Shown here one piece after another: positions 12,001 to 22,830 of a DNA stretch of 64,000 nt. The position numbers and the translations under genes are program-made. The notes below the pieces were generated by a model that saw only the letters and a list, made by a program, of their open reading frames with translations, was not told where the DNA came from and made no database searches. Each line of letters begins with the position of its first letter. Position 1 is the stretch's first letter. This DNA is from Eumeta japonica (Eukaryota; Arthropoda; Insecta; Lepidoptera; Psychidae), in the NCBI GenBank assembly GCA_005406025.1, contig BGZK01002069.1, positions 1 through 64,000 of the forward strand, in the 5' to 3' direction.

Positions 12001-15000
12001 AAGGGAACACCTATTTTGTGTCGTATTTCCTGAAAAGTCTTCCATTACCGCCACCTCGTAGGTTAAAATCCATAGAGCGCTCGGTGGTCAGTTTCGAAGC
12101 GGCGGGAACAAAGAGACCGTGCAGTGACCATAGCGTTTTCATTTCGTTGCACAAATCGAGCAGAAAAAAAAAAACTTTAAAAATATGTAATGTCACAATC
12201 GAGGGTAACTGGTGACGCGTGGGCTGGTCCGGAAGGCTGGTTTCCTGCTCGGCGACCTTGGGCTAGCCTTCGAGTACCACTCACCGCGGCGTGTGGCACG
12301 ACTCATGAGCGCGGGCGACAGCGGGCGCGACATTGACATTCTGCGGCTTTCATATGTGGATGGATATGCGATTTGATAGGACATACGTCGTTTTTTTTTA
12401 TCGTGCAGTGTTCGATGCTCGATGCAATTTTTCAATATATCCTTAGCGCGGACAAACCATTCGTTTATTTGTTAAGATATGTATCCGAAGCCAATTAATG
12501 TCTTAACTCTTCTTGTTTTTTGAATTTCTAAAAAGGTATTTACATTTCTATTTACATTTATTCCATTATAGATTCCTTATGAAAACTAAAAATGTTTACT
12601 TAAATAAATTAGATATTATCTTATTTTTATGAATAACTATAAATTTATATATTAATAAATAGTTTTTTTTAAATATTAATAGCTTTCTTGTATTCTATTT
12701 ATATGACATTATTTTTTATGTGTATATATTATCATGGTACAGCACTATAACGGCATTAATATCAATGATATTAATGCCGTTTTTCAAAAGAAAACATTTA
12801 TTTATTTTACATTATCAACTCCATGTTTAACAATCCTCTTTACTAATTGTTTCATGCAACTTTTTACTATGAACACGACTAATCGAACATAAAAATATGA
12901 AAATAAAAACAAACATAAAAATAGGTATCGTCGTAGGCACTTGATATCAACTGAAGCCACACACGGGCGACGCACGTCGCTCCGTCCCTTAGCGGGAGGC
13001 GCGTTCGCAATGTCACGTACGTTTATCTCGCCGATAAGTTCATTGTCTTGTTTTTGAACGTGCCACAATTTCGGTACACGGTTTTTTTTCTATGATTCGT
13101 GGCTAAAAAAAAAACACGACCGCGTTCCATATTTAATTTGTAATGTCACGGATTTAAGCTGCGCCGGTCGGTGACCATTTAAAAAGTTTAATTTAGCAAT
13201 TAGGCACGTTCCTTTCGTTTATAAAAAGGAATGGCAGCGCCATTGTTTTTTTTTTTAATTAATATCACCGTACACAGATACGTCAAATCCGTATTTAAAG
13301 AAAAGCCTGCATATTAAATTAATTATGGTATAAATTTCTGTACGGGGCACATTAAAGTCGCGATGGAAACTTGCAATTCGATTAAGTAATAAAATATCCC
13401 CACCTACTTAAAATCTATCTCGAGACAAGTTAAAAGTTTTTTAAACCAAAAGGTACGCCGTCAAGATCCTTTGTTCATTTATAACATGGCAGATCTCAAG
13501 GTAAATCTAGAATGATAAATGAAACTGGATCTCAAAGGCCAATTTTGAGCTAGGTGCGATCTAGAGCACCTAGTTCGCCGCGCTCTGACCGCAGGCCCTG
13601 ACACCTTTACTTAGGGCCGGGCCACGCGTGCTTTACGTATTAATCATGCTTTTTATCAACTTAGCGCTAACAATATTAAAAATATATATGAAAATTAAGT
13701 TGTTTGCTTGTCTATGACACTTTCGCTTTTCAATGATACCCGATTGGTGTGATATTTGACACGGTTACAGTTTGGATTATGGGACGACACATAAGATAGT
13801 TTATTTGTTTCGAATGCGTAAACAAACTTAGATCGAAACCCTAAATTTTGATACGGTCAATAACGGGATTAAGGCTGGAGGCAAAACAGAAAGCAAACTT
13901 AGGATATGGGATGAATGTAAAATATGATGTAATTTATTTAACGGTGGTATAGGTGACATCTAGGATTAAATTAAAATAGAAAAGGTGGTTTAATTAAATC
14001 CAATAAGAAAAAATTAAAAAATATACTTATATACGTATTTTTATAGAATATAGCGCTCTAAGTCAGTTTCAAGCAATATATTATTTTGTTTTATCCACAT
14101 AATTGCGTATTACATTACACACAAACTCACGTCTAGGTATTTCTCGAAAGAGTAGGAAAAAACACACATACCCCTTTCGCTTACTAACATTCGTCATACC
14201 ATCCATTGGATTACTATGTAGAGTCATAAAATACACGTTTATTAACAATTAAATATATTTAGATTTTACACTAATTCAAGAAGCTTGTCTTTAACAAAGC
14301 ATTAAAATCCGTGATTTTATCTCTAACATTTACGACGTAAAAGATAAAATACAACTTAGAATAAATAGACACGGTAAAAATAACCTTACTGTATTTAATA
14401 GCGTCATATTTCTGAAATACAAAGGGCCGGCTTGGAGATTATGGTGTAATCCGTCTTCTTAGAACAAATCCTATTATTATATTCGTACGATGAAACAAAG
14501 CCGTCCAAACCCACTAATATTGTTAACAACATCAGAGACCGCAAATAATTTATTTATTACAACATACCAATTACTGATCTAGTTCGACACATTAAGACAA
14601 ATCGTTAAATAATATTTTAAGTACACACCAAACGCAATTTAGGCGGCGCACCTTTGACAATTTAAATATGTTATCGCAGCTACAATATAATGTTGATGGC
14701 TACAACAAACATGTACATTTATCAAGTACATTTGAATAATATTACGATTTATAAAATGTGCTTTAACTTGTAAGCAGCTATGAGTGTAATAATTACATTT
14801 ACACAAAAAAAAACCTTTTGTAATGCGCCTTACAAAGGTTTGTAACATCGAATGTATGATCTTGTATTTTAAAAGTAACCTTAAGAATTAAAAAAATTAA
14901 ATTACGAGTATTTTATGGTATTATCACAAAAGTGGGTGTTCATTAAATGTCCGTAAAAATATCTCGAAAATATCATAGACGGCAATTTTTTTGTATAACT

Positions 15001-17969
15001 ACTTTGTATACCACTTCTTACGAAGTTAATTAAAAAAATACAATAAAATTTATCAACAGTAATTTATCTGATAAGGTAAAGGTTACACATCAAAACCTTT
15101 TAAAGTGTATTCAATAAATACAATATTACAAAGTTAACGAAACTTTAAGTTCTTGACAGATGAGTCATCGTCTGTAGACTTTATTAAATAAAAAGGTATC
15201 AATGTTATTACAAAACCCCTGTATAATGAAGTTAAACATAACTAAGGAATCCATACTTTAAGAAAAATGCTCTATCCAAAACCTTTCTGTGGAGATGGGA
15301 AGTGTGAAATGCGCGTTAGTGATTTCACAAATTTATAATGTGAACTTTGTATATTCTGGTAAATGTACAAACGGGTTTAACTATAATTGATATGAAAAAA
15401 AAAAACTGCAAGCTGTCAGAGCTCGAATTTATCAACGTAAAATGTTTTAATATAAACAATGAATAATATCATTTTTTTGCATGTTTATATATTAAATTAC
15501 TATCACTTCAATCTGTTTTACGAATTCGAAGGACACACAGACTGAACGATAAGGCCGTCGACTTCTTATGTTCTATTCGCGATGAAATCACTCGATGACG
15601 TCACGTCCGCCCTGCATTTGTACAGCCTTTTAAACAACTTTCGCAACAACCGCTGCTATTGTTATTCGCCACATCGGCTCGATCCCTTCGCGATAGACAG
15701 CGATCGAAATTAATTTAATTCTCTTATCCGATGTAGAGACAGGCCGGAGACTGCTAGGCGGTACCTTAACGCATATTGGAACCTTTCGTTTTTATATGGC
15801 AATCTTTTTCTTTATTGGTTATATTGAGCAATATTTACGATTATTATACCGAGCTAACATTATTGATTGATAAATAAACGTGTATCTATTTATGTATACA
15901 TAACAAAGACGTAAAATCTGTTATATATACTTGAAGCGAAAAATCGAAAAATATTTTAAGCAATCGAAGGCGGACCTATTTAAAGCTAAGGGCGTAACCG
16001 CGCTCAAAATGCGAAAGGGCATTAGTTGTTTTAAATAGCTTTTGTTGATGATAAAAGGAGAAATATGTACTTTTATGTGAAAATGAAGATTAAATTCAGC
16101 ATAACGTAATAAATATAAATTATCCTCGGATTTATTTCGTATTTTTTTAACAAGAAAAAGTTATTGTGTCGTGTATTTCTCTTTACAAATAGTAAAACAA
16201 TTTTTTCAAATATTAATATTCTAGTGATAATTCCTTGTAGAGCGCAAAACTTCCGAGTAAACTTTCAAAAGGGGTTCATTACGTCTCTTCTGTAAAATCA
16301 AACTTTAGAAACAAAACAAAATACACCCCTGCATTTCGGAGTTATTTTTTAACTTACTAAAACATTTATTGTCGATGCTATCACGCTGCAGTAACAGAAT
16401 AAACGATAGTTATCAGAAAACAACACCAATAGGTACCTGAGCTCGCCCACAACCCGCCAGGTGCACCAAACGGAGATTGTATCTATTGCGTGGACACGGT
16501 AATCCGCTAATCAGACTGCTTTGTAAACGTCAATAGCTTTGCAGATTAATCTAATCTAATCTAATACAACTTTAACTGGGGCAGGTAATTTAAATCCGCG
16601 ATCTAGTGGTATACCGCTGCACTGTGGTTCTACGAGCGCAAATTTACGGTACACCAACGATTGTACTAGTGATCAACTTGTCCAATGATAAAATTCCTAT
16701 GTTTAGTGCGACTGTATCAAAGTTCATATCGTAAACAGATTATACAATACTCATTGTTATGATAAATATATTCATTTCGATCAAAATGTTTAATTGAACT
16801 ATCGAAATAAACAATTGCTACTGTAGAAGATAAAATTGAAATCAATTAAAGAAATATGTGGAACCCACTAAACATCGAAAAAATATCCATCACCTTTTAA
16901 AAAAACGAAATTCAAAATGTGACGTCACTACTTAGCAACGACAAAGCTTTAAACATGTCTTTCAAAGACTAAATCATGACTTGAAAAAAAATGACATAAG
17001 ATTCTCCGATATAAATTTGACAAGGGATCTTCTTATTAGATGTCAAACGTACGTTTACTTTTAGGATTTATAAATTGCAATCAATTCAGCTTCTTTTTGA
17101 AATTAATATCCATAACAAAAAGTTTAATATATTCATATAAAAGGAATTTTAAAAAATACATTAGTGTTGATTTCGAATTTATTAAAAAAAATCATGTAAT
17201 TTTATTATATTAAATACAGTTGTTGAACAAAGTTAAAACCACCTTAATAATTTTCACATTTTTGAGAATATGACACAGACATTGTTGTCACTTTTACTGA
17301 GACAGATTATTTCTGATTGATTTGCACTTAAATCGAAAATGAAATATGATTGTCTAACGGAAAGGTGGAACTTTACAAATTTGGACAGTTTACTAATGTT
17401 CAATGTTGCGATAATATAATATTCGACGCTAACAAGCTCATATTTTTATATTTGAAGAATTGGCGAAAATAATGAATGCATTTATATAAATATTTAAAAT
17501 AGACGCTCAGAGTAAACAAATATGACTTAAAACAAGAGGTTAATATATTGAGTTGCCTGGCCGCTCAGATTTTTAGGATAAGTTTTTTTTTATCGAGTTT
17601 GTAATATTTCTTATCCTTGTCACTGTGAGATTATCAGTTATATATGATTGAATGTAGAACAAATGAGACAATAAAATATTTGTACTCGTTTTTAACATAA
17701 TCTAAATACCCCTAAAAACATTGAAAAATGTGTCATATTTTCATGCAAAGCCCATTACAAAACAAACATGTTAAGGCTACAACCAAAATATCACAAAAAC
17801 AATATGTGATTCAAATAGGCGAGTTAGTTGATATAAAACTCTACTGTTTTTATAACATACACGTCTTGAGTTACTTGCCTGCTTCTAAGTCTTATTTTCA
17901 TACTTTTACTTTTAATTATGGTACAAATAACTGTACATATCTAAGCCATAAGTTTATATTTGTCTACAG
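6044..17969 (+). other. Intron 1 of the cuticular protein gene (about 11.9 kb)
   Basis: The intron runs from GTGAGT at 6044 to tttgtctacag before 17970. It is mostly AT-rich with no coding exon that I can support. GC-richer islands occur near 10690-10905, 12190-12340 and 13540-13640. A cAMP-response-like TGACGTCA lies near 15597. The 10690 island contains paired ctaattgacagc and gacagctaattg blocks. These islands are candidates for regulatory elements by composition only. A 33-bp palindrome lies at 12749-12781. Confidence 0.65.
12749..12781. repeat. Perfect palindrome, 16-bp arms, 1-nt loop
   Basis: The arm aacggcattaatatca at 12749-12764 is followed by a single a and then by its exact reverse complement at 12766-12781. 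It is one of a group of snap-back palindromes in the window. No reading frame or transposon end is seen around it. Confidence 0.9.
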
Positions 17970-18656
17970 GTTGTATTAGTCGCTGTGGTGGTGGCGCAGG
18001 CGCGCGCGTCCGGCTGGACCGGCCCGCCCGCCAACATCGCGCTCTCGCAGGACGGACGCAACATCCTGGACACGCCAGAGGTGGCGCACGCACGCGCCGC
18101 ACACCTCGCCGCGCTGCAGCAGGCCGCCTCCAACAACCCCAACCCCCACGACGACGGCTCCTACGACCCCCGCTGGGACAACGAGGAGTACTGGCAGCAG
18201 GCTGAGCAGCCCAAATGGAACGCGGCTCCCCAGTGGAACGCGCCCGCACCCCAATGGAACGCCCCCGCTCCCCAATGGAACGCCGCCCCCGCACACGCCC
18301 CCGCCTGGAACGCCGCCGGCCCCGCTCCCGCACCCGTAGCCGAGACTCCCGAGGTGGCGCAAGCCCGCGCCGCCCACTTGGCCGCTCTCGCCTCCGCTAA
18401 GAGCGCCGCCGGCCCCGCGCACCAGCAGTGGAACGCCCCCGCACAACACCAACAATGGAACGCGCCTCAACAATGGAACGGTGCTCCTTCCTGGCAGGGT
18501 GCTCCAGCTCATCAACCCGCTAACATCAGACTATCTCACGACGGCTCGCAAGTCCTGGAGACCCCTGAGGTCGCCGCGGCTCGTGCGGCTCATTTAGCTG
18601 CTCACGCGCAAGCGGCGCACGCCGCGCCCGCTAACCCTCACCAACAGCACTGGTGA
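17970..18656 (+). CDS. Cuticular protein with PEVxxARAAHLAA motifs, main exon
   Basis: This exon follows the acceptor tttgtctacag and joins in phase 0 to MKFM at 6032, giving about 232 aa and ending in TGA at 18654. The signal peptide reads MKFMVVLVAVVVAQARA, with likely cleavage before SGW. The mature chain has three copies of a cuticle motif: ILDTPEVAHARAAHLAAL, ETPEVAQARAAHLAAL and ETPEVAAARAAHLAAH. The first and third are preceded by a matching ANIALSQDG or ANIRLSHDG block. Between them lies a low-complexity zone of QWNAPAP-like repeats rich in Ala, Pro, Trp and Gln. This motif is known from insect pupal and flexible cuticle proteins, so the product is a secreted structural component of the exoskeleton. 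There is no Rebers-Riddiford chitin-binding consensus. The exon is far more GC-rich than its surroundings, and long antisense frames across it are by-products of that. Confidence 0.9.
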   Translation, partial: VVLVAVVVAQARASGWTGPPANIALSQDGRNILDTPEVAHARAAHLAALQQAASNNPNPHDDGSYDPRWDNEEYWQQAEQPKWNAAPQWNAPAPQWNAPAPQWNAAPAHAPAWNAAGPAPAPVAETPEVAQARAAHLAALASAKSAAGPAHQQWNAPAQHQQWNAPQQWNGAPSWQGAPAHQPANIRLSHDGSQVLETPEVAAARAAHLAAHAQAAHAAPANPHQQHW

Positions 18657-19020
18657 AGCCAAGGATAGATCTTCCTTCGATCTCTTTATTTTTCTTTCTT
18701 TCTCTGTCTCTCTCTACTTCACTTTCCTTCTTTCTCTTTTTCTATTTTCTCCTTCTCTATCTACACACAACGGACGAGAAAGGAATGATTTATATCGGAT
18801 GAAGTTTGAATTCGGTCGGTGCGCTGCCCCGTTGAGTGTGAATAGACTTCGAAAAGACTTCTTGATGTGCAAGTGCGTCGGCCCGTCTCTCTATCTCTAG
18901 CGGCTTTTTGTAACTTTTGTATTTTATCGCTATCGTATGAACTATTTGTACATAATGTATGTATGCGTAAAATAATATAATATGGAACGATATGTAGTCC
19001 GGTGTTTTATTTGACGATAA
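18657..19020 (+). other. 3' UTR of the cuticular protein gene
   Basis: After the stop there is a long pyrimidine-rich tract (about 18671-18770, mostly T and C in ctttctttctctctct patterns), then unique sequence and an AATAAT-type variant polyadenylation signal in aaaataatataatatgg near 18970-18985. No canonical AATAAA was seen close by, so the 3' end is approximate. A pyrimidine tract of this length in a UTR could bind polypyrimidine-tract proteins, but this is only a suggestion. Confidence 0.5.
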
Positions 19021-19702
19021 ATAATTAAAAAATATATCGGACCGCCTCGGGATCTACCGCAATAGGTAGACTATCCTCAAGGGTTCAGACTGTACACATC
19101 GGTTAAGCCGTTTCTTAAATATACACATAATAAAAAAATACTCGTCGTAATACAGAACCCCTGGCTTTTTATGAAGTCGGTAAATAATATTAACTTCACA
19201 ACTAAAACCTCCATCTGACAGTAATAATCATACCAGAAAATCTTTTAAGGATACTACTGTATACAGTTTGTTTGTCCATCTTGTCACTGCAGTAAGTCGC
19301 AACGTCTAGCTAACGATGGGAAAATAAAACAAGACCGCAGCTGGGCCGTATCGACTACTACAGAAGGCCGTATCGGTACGGTCACTGGACACTTATTTTG
19401 TGCTGTGACGCGTCGGTCAACTGTGCGCAAGTATCTCGATATTCAGGCAGCACATACAGCGTGTTCGAATACAGCCTGCTTTGGATCACCAACATAAAGG
19501 TGCAGCTTGTGATCAATGAAACAAACCGTTGACGTCTGTGGACAAAATCTCCCCTGCTTGTTCACACAAGTGTTTGGCGATGGTTATGATTATATAGTAG
19601 TCCAATAAAATAAGGTTTGAAATCAAAATTTTGGCACTCGCCTGTATTTTTGATAAATTTTCATGATAGAAAACAATGTGTAAAGGTTTTTGTGTTTGCG
19701 AT

Positions 19703-20282
19703 TCCCGGCAAAGTTAGAAAAAAAAAATTAAAAAAAATTAACCGAGTTAGAGAGATTTTAACTTTAAGGGATAAACGTAAATTTTAAAAAAATCGTAGGT
19801 AGTAGAAAAATAAGTGAATTATATTTTTCCAATTATTTCAAAAAATCCAATCTTTAATTTTAGAGATACAGATCTTCTTATTGTTAAAAAAATATAACAA
19901 TTTGAAATTTTTCCTTCGAAATTTGAATACTTAAAATTAATGAATTCACTTTTTTGGTATATTTAGTAAAATTTCCTAAATTGTACGATAGAAAGAAAAT
20001 TATCTGGTATATTTCTTAATGTTATATTATCTATTACCCACGATTTTTTAAAATTTACGTTTATCCCTTGAAGTTAAAACCTCCCTAACTTAGTTAATTT
20101 TGACTGGAGGAAAAAATACTGTAGAATCTTTCTTATGTAAAATTTTGTTTATGTAAAATTTTAAGCTCTATAGAAATGTGTGTTATATTAAAATTAATTA
20201 GAACTTTTTTGTCTAACTATTATCGTTTTCGAGTAATTCAGAAAAACATTTTTTTTAAATTTTTTTTCAACCTTTGCCGGGA
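19703..20282. mobile_element. Foldback/MITE-like element with inverted arms
   Basis: The ends are inverted: tcccggcaaag at 19703 pairs with ctttgccggga ending at 20282. A second, longer internal pair runs from about 19738-19803 (agttagagagattttaact, then gggataaacgtaaatttt and aaatcgta) to about 20036-20098 in reverse complement, at roughly 85-90 percent identity by eye. There is no coding potential. The structure fits a non-autonomous foldback or MITE-like DNA element. I did not see a clear target-site duplication, so the outer limits are approximate and the superfamily is unknown. Confidence 0.6.
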
Positions 20283-20489
20283 CTTTTGAATAAACGCCCA
20301 AAAACCCCTTAAGCCTTAACTACGCAGTATAATTTTGTAATGTAACCGGCCAGTAGTATCCGAATGACACATCAAACTAAACCAGGACATTACAAAAAAA
20401 GAGACATTTTAAATGCAACAGACGCAATCAGTGTTAATTTTTTAGTGCTTTAACGTGTACTTCTTATTCATTTATATATAGATTTCACA

Positions 20490-20937
20490 AATTTACGTTT
20501 TTTAAACAACAACCACTGCAGACATTGCAAATGTATTTATCGCAACAATTTTTAGGCGTTCCGAATATTTTTGAGGAACAAATTTCACATTGCTTCATTT
20601 TTTTCACAGCAGGTTTAGATGACGACGGTAACGATTGAACAGCTCCTTGACCTACCACGTTTTAGATTGTTCCTAAATTACAATTTGTCAGTCTTTTCTT
20701 ATTTCTTCTCCGTAGATGAAGAGATAACTGATTCATTTGCAATTTCTCGTAAAATTTTTTTTTTTTTTGTTGAATCCAAGTAGGATGTAAACTCAACACA
20801 CATAAAAAATATAATCTTTCAAGAAAATAAAATAGACCATCTGTTTGTTGGACATTGAAATGTGTGACTATAAACGGACATAATTGAAATATAACAAACG
20901 CTTTTGATTTCGATGTACTTGGTTTTCTGCGATTCAA
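20490..20937 (-). pseudogene. piggyBac-like transposase C-terminus, decayed
   Basis: Read on the minus strand, one frame gives LHPTWIQQKKKKFYEKL and an overlapping frame gives CPTNRWSILFS. Both resemble the last catalytic-domain helices of piggyBac-like transposases (NRWP, then a Pro/Trp-rich turn). A Cys-rich tail follows: CEIC, a CC pair, then CNVC and CC, ending in a stop near 20494. That is the position and spacing expected for the C-terminal cysteine-rich domain. The frame changes between the blocks, so the gene is broken. Only the C-terminal quarter remains. No flanking TTAA pair could be assigned. Confidence 0.5.
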
Positions 20938-20939
20938 TA

Positions 20940-22773
20940 ATTTTCATAACATTATACACTTAAAAAGTAAAAATATATTTTGAAATATTTTTAGATACAA
21001 AGTAAGCTTTCCTATACAATAATCGATGTACCAATATTCCGATTGCAACGATAACACAGCGATAGCACGCCTGAACTATTATGCATCGTACAGTGTAGTC
21101 ACTCACGTAGTAATTACTGGCTGGCTAACAAACAGTAATTCGCTATGACAGCGGGCACGTCGGCTACGATACCTGATAAATGATTATATAAGAACTTATG
21201 AAAACTTATATGCTATACTGTGTACATAAAGAAAAAAGGTAAAAAACGAGAATAATAAAATCTTTTTGAATTATATAGCCAGATTTTCACAATAATAGTG
21301 AAGATTTTAAAAATAATGATTTTGGGTTTTTTTAATTTTTTTTAGGAGGGGGTATAAGCAGTTACTGCATTAGTCTCCAACTAAAATTATTTACATGTAT
21401 GAATTTTAGGACTAGTAAATATATGTATCTTGAACTAAGATCGACTCGACTGTGGAGTAATACAGCTTTTTTACCGGAAAACCAGTTTTATAGCTTCTTC
21501 CGCAAAATTATTTTAAACTGACATTTAAAGTCATTTTATAATAAAATTTGCGTTCCATATTCTCTTTTTAACAGTAATTCGGACTAAAACCCTTTAAAAG
21601 GAAGACATGAAGAGCAAAATTTATATTAAAAGTGACTTTTAATACAAGTAGTGATGAAAAAACCCTTAAAAGTCTAAATAGTCGATAATAGGGCACATTT
21701 TTACTTTGGTATAGCGTAATTAGGTCCCGGCGAGTATGCGATCTTCTCGAACATTCCATTACGAGCACACGTGTTAACCGATTGTGAGGAAATAAAATTT
21801 GTTTTTTTATAATTATAATAAACTGTTTAATACGCATTTGAACAATTCAAAAAGTGTCATAATAGTTGTTAGACGGAACTACAAAAAAAAATAATTAAAA
21901 AAACTGACAATATTGATAGGGGCGCCTTGAAAATTTTGGGCATGGAAAATAAATATCATAACAAAAAAGCGGGTAGTAGCGATTTCAAAGAAAGTGTCAT
22001 TTACTTTTGCCTATTGGTACTCGTTCTTAACGTATATTGGAACTAGAATCGAAATAGTGTTGCTGAATTTTTATGCAATTGATTGAAACTCCTATCTTCT
22101 GTGATCATTTTCCATTTACACAAAATATTTACTTTAGAAACTTGTGCTTGCATCTCACAAACTACCTTATATGTTTTTTAATATACTAATGAGAAACATA
22201 ATTAAGTTTAGAATTCCTTTATATAATATCATGAAATATTTTACCTTTCACTCCTAGTAAATGTAATTTAAAATAATAATAAACTTACATACCTATCTTT
22301 ACATTTGATTAAAATAATATAATTATGTAATCTATCTAAAATTTCAAGAATCGTAAGACAACGTACTTATTAATTTAATTTTGTAAACCGACCGCAGGGC
22401 GTGGCAATAGCCATCACTCTCACTCGCGTGCGGTCAAACCATTACACTTTTTTTATTACAAGTGTACAAAATCGTTCATTCAATCGTTTGCAGCGCGGGT
22501 GGTTCGTTTCAACATACATTTTATGTTAAAAAATACAGCACTATTTGTCGAGTTCAATGTGGACCTAAAGTGAAATTGTTGTCTTTTATTCTAATTCAAA
22601 ACTAGTTATTTTGATAATTTTATCATCTTTATATAACAAAATAATATATGCACTGTATTTGATATATATTTAATAATGAAGTTTGAAGAGTATATCGCTA
22701 ATTGAATTCAGGTGACTTCGAAGAGTCTTCGATCAGATGACCGCTTCGATCATTCAACCAACGAAAAAACAGT
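20940..22773. other. Intergenic stretch before the ppk gene
   Basis: No coding exon or clear element is recognised. The sequence is AT-rich with homopolymer runs. A slightly GC-richer block at 22385-22440 contains gcgtggcaatagccatcactctcactcgcgtg. This could be part of the ppk promoter region, but no TATA box or initiator stands out. Confidence 0.4.
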
Positions 22774-22830
22774 ATGAACGATGGACAAGAGGATTTCCTG
22801 AGATATCGACATACTGATTATTGGAAAATG
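22774..22830 (+). CDS. ppk-like: ppk exon 1, tentative start exon
   Basis: ATG at 22774 opens MNDGQEDFLRYRHTDYWKM and runs to a GTAAAG donor at 22831 in phase 0. This matches the phase-0 acceptor at 23982. A short polar cytoplasmic N-terminus fits the family. The evidence is the ATG, the donor and the phase only. A different upstream first exon is possible, because the frame is also open back to another acceptor at 23944. Confidence 0.45.

Noticed and set aside
12193..12435. 80-aa antisense Arg/Ser-rich frame
   Set aside because: It is GC-rich non-repetitive sequence, but there is no recognised domain or splice structure. It was kept only as a possible regulatory island.
17941..18515. Long antisense open frames (130 and 179 aa) over the cuticle exon
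   Set aside because: They are by-products of the GC-rich repetitive coding sequence. The + strand frame has a signal peptide, cuticle motifs and matching splice sites.
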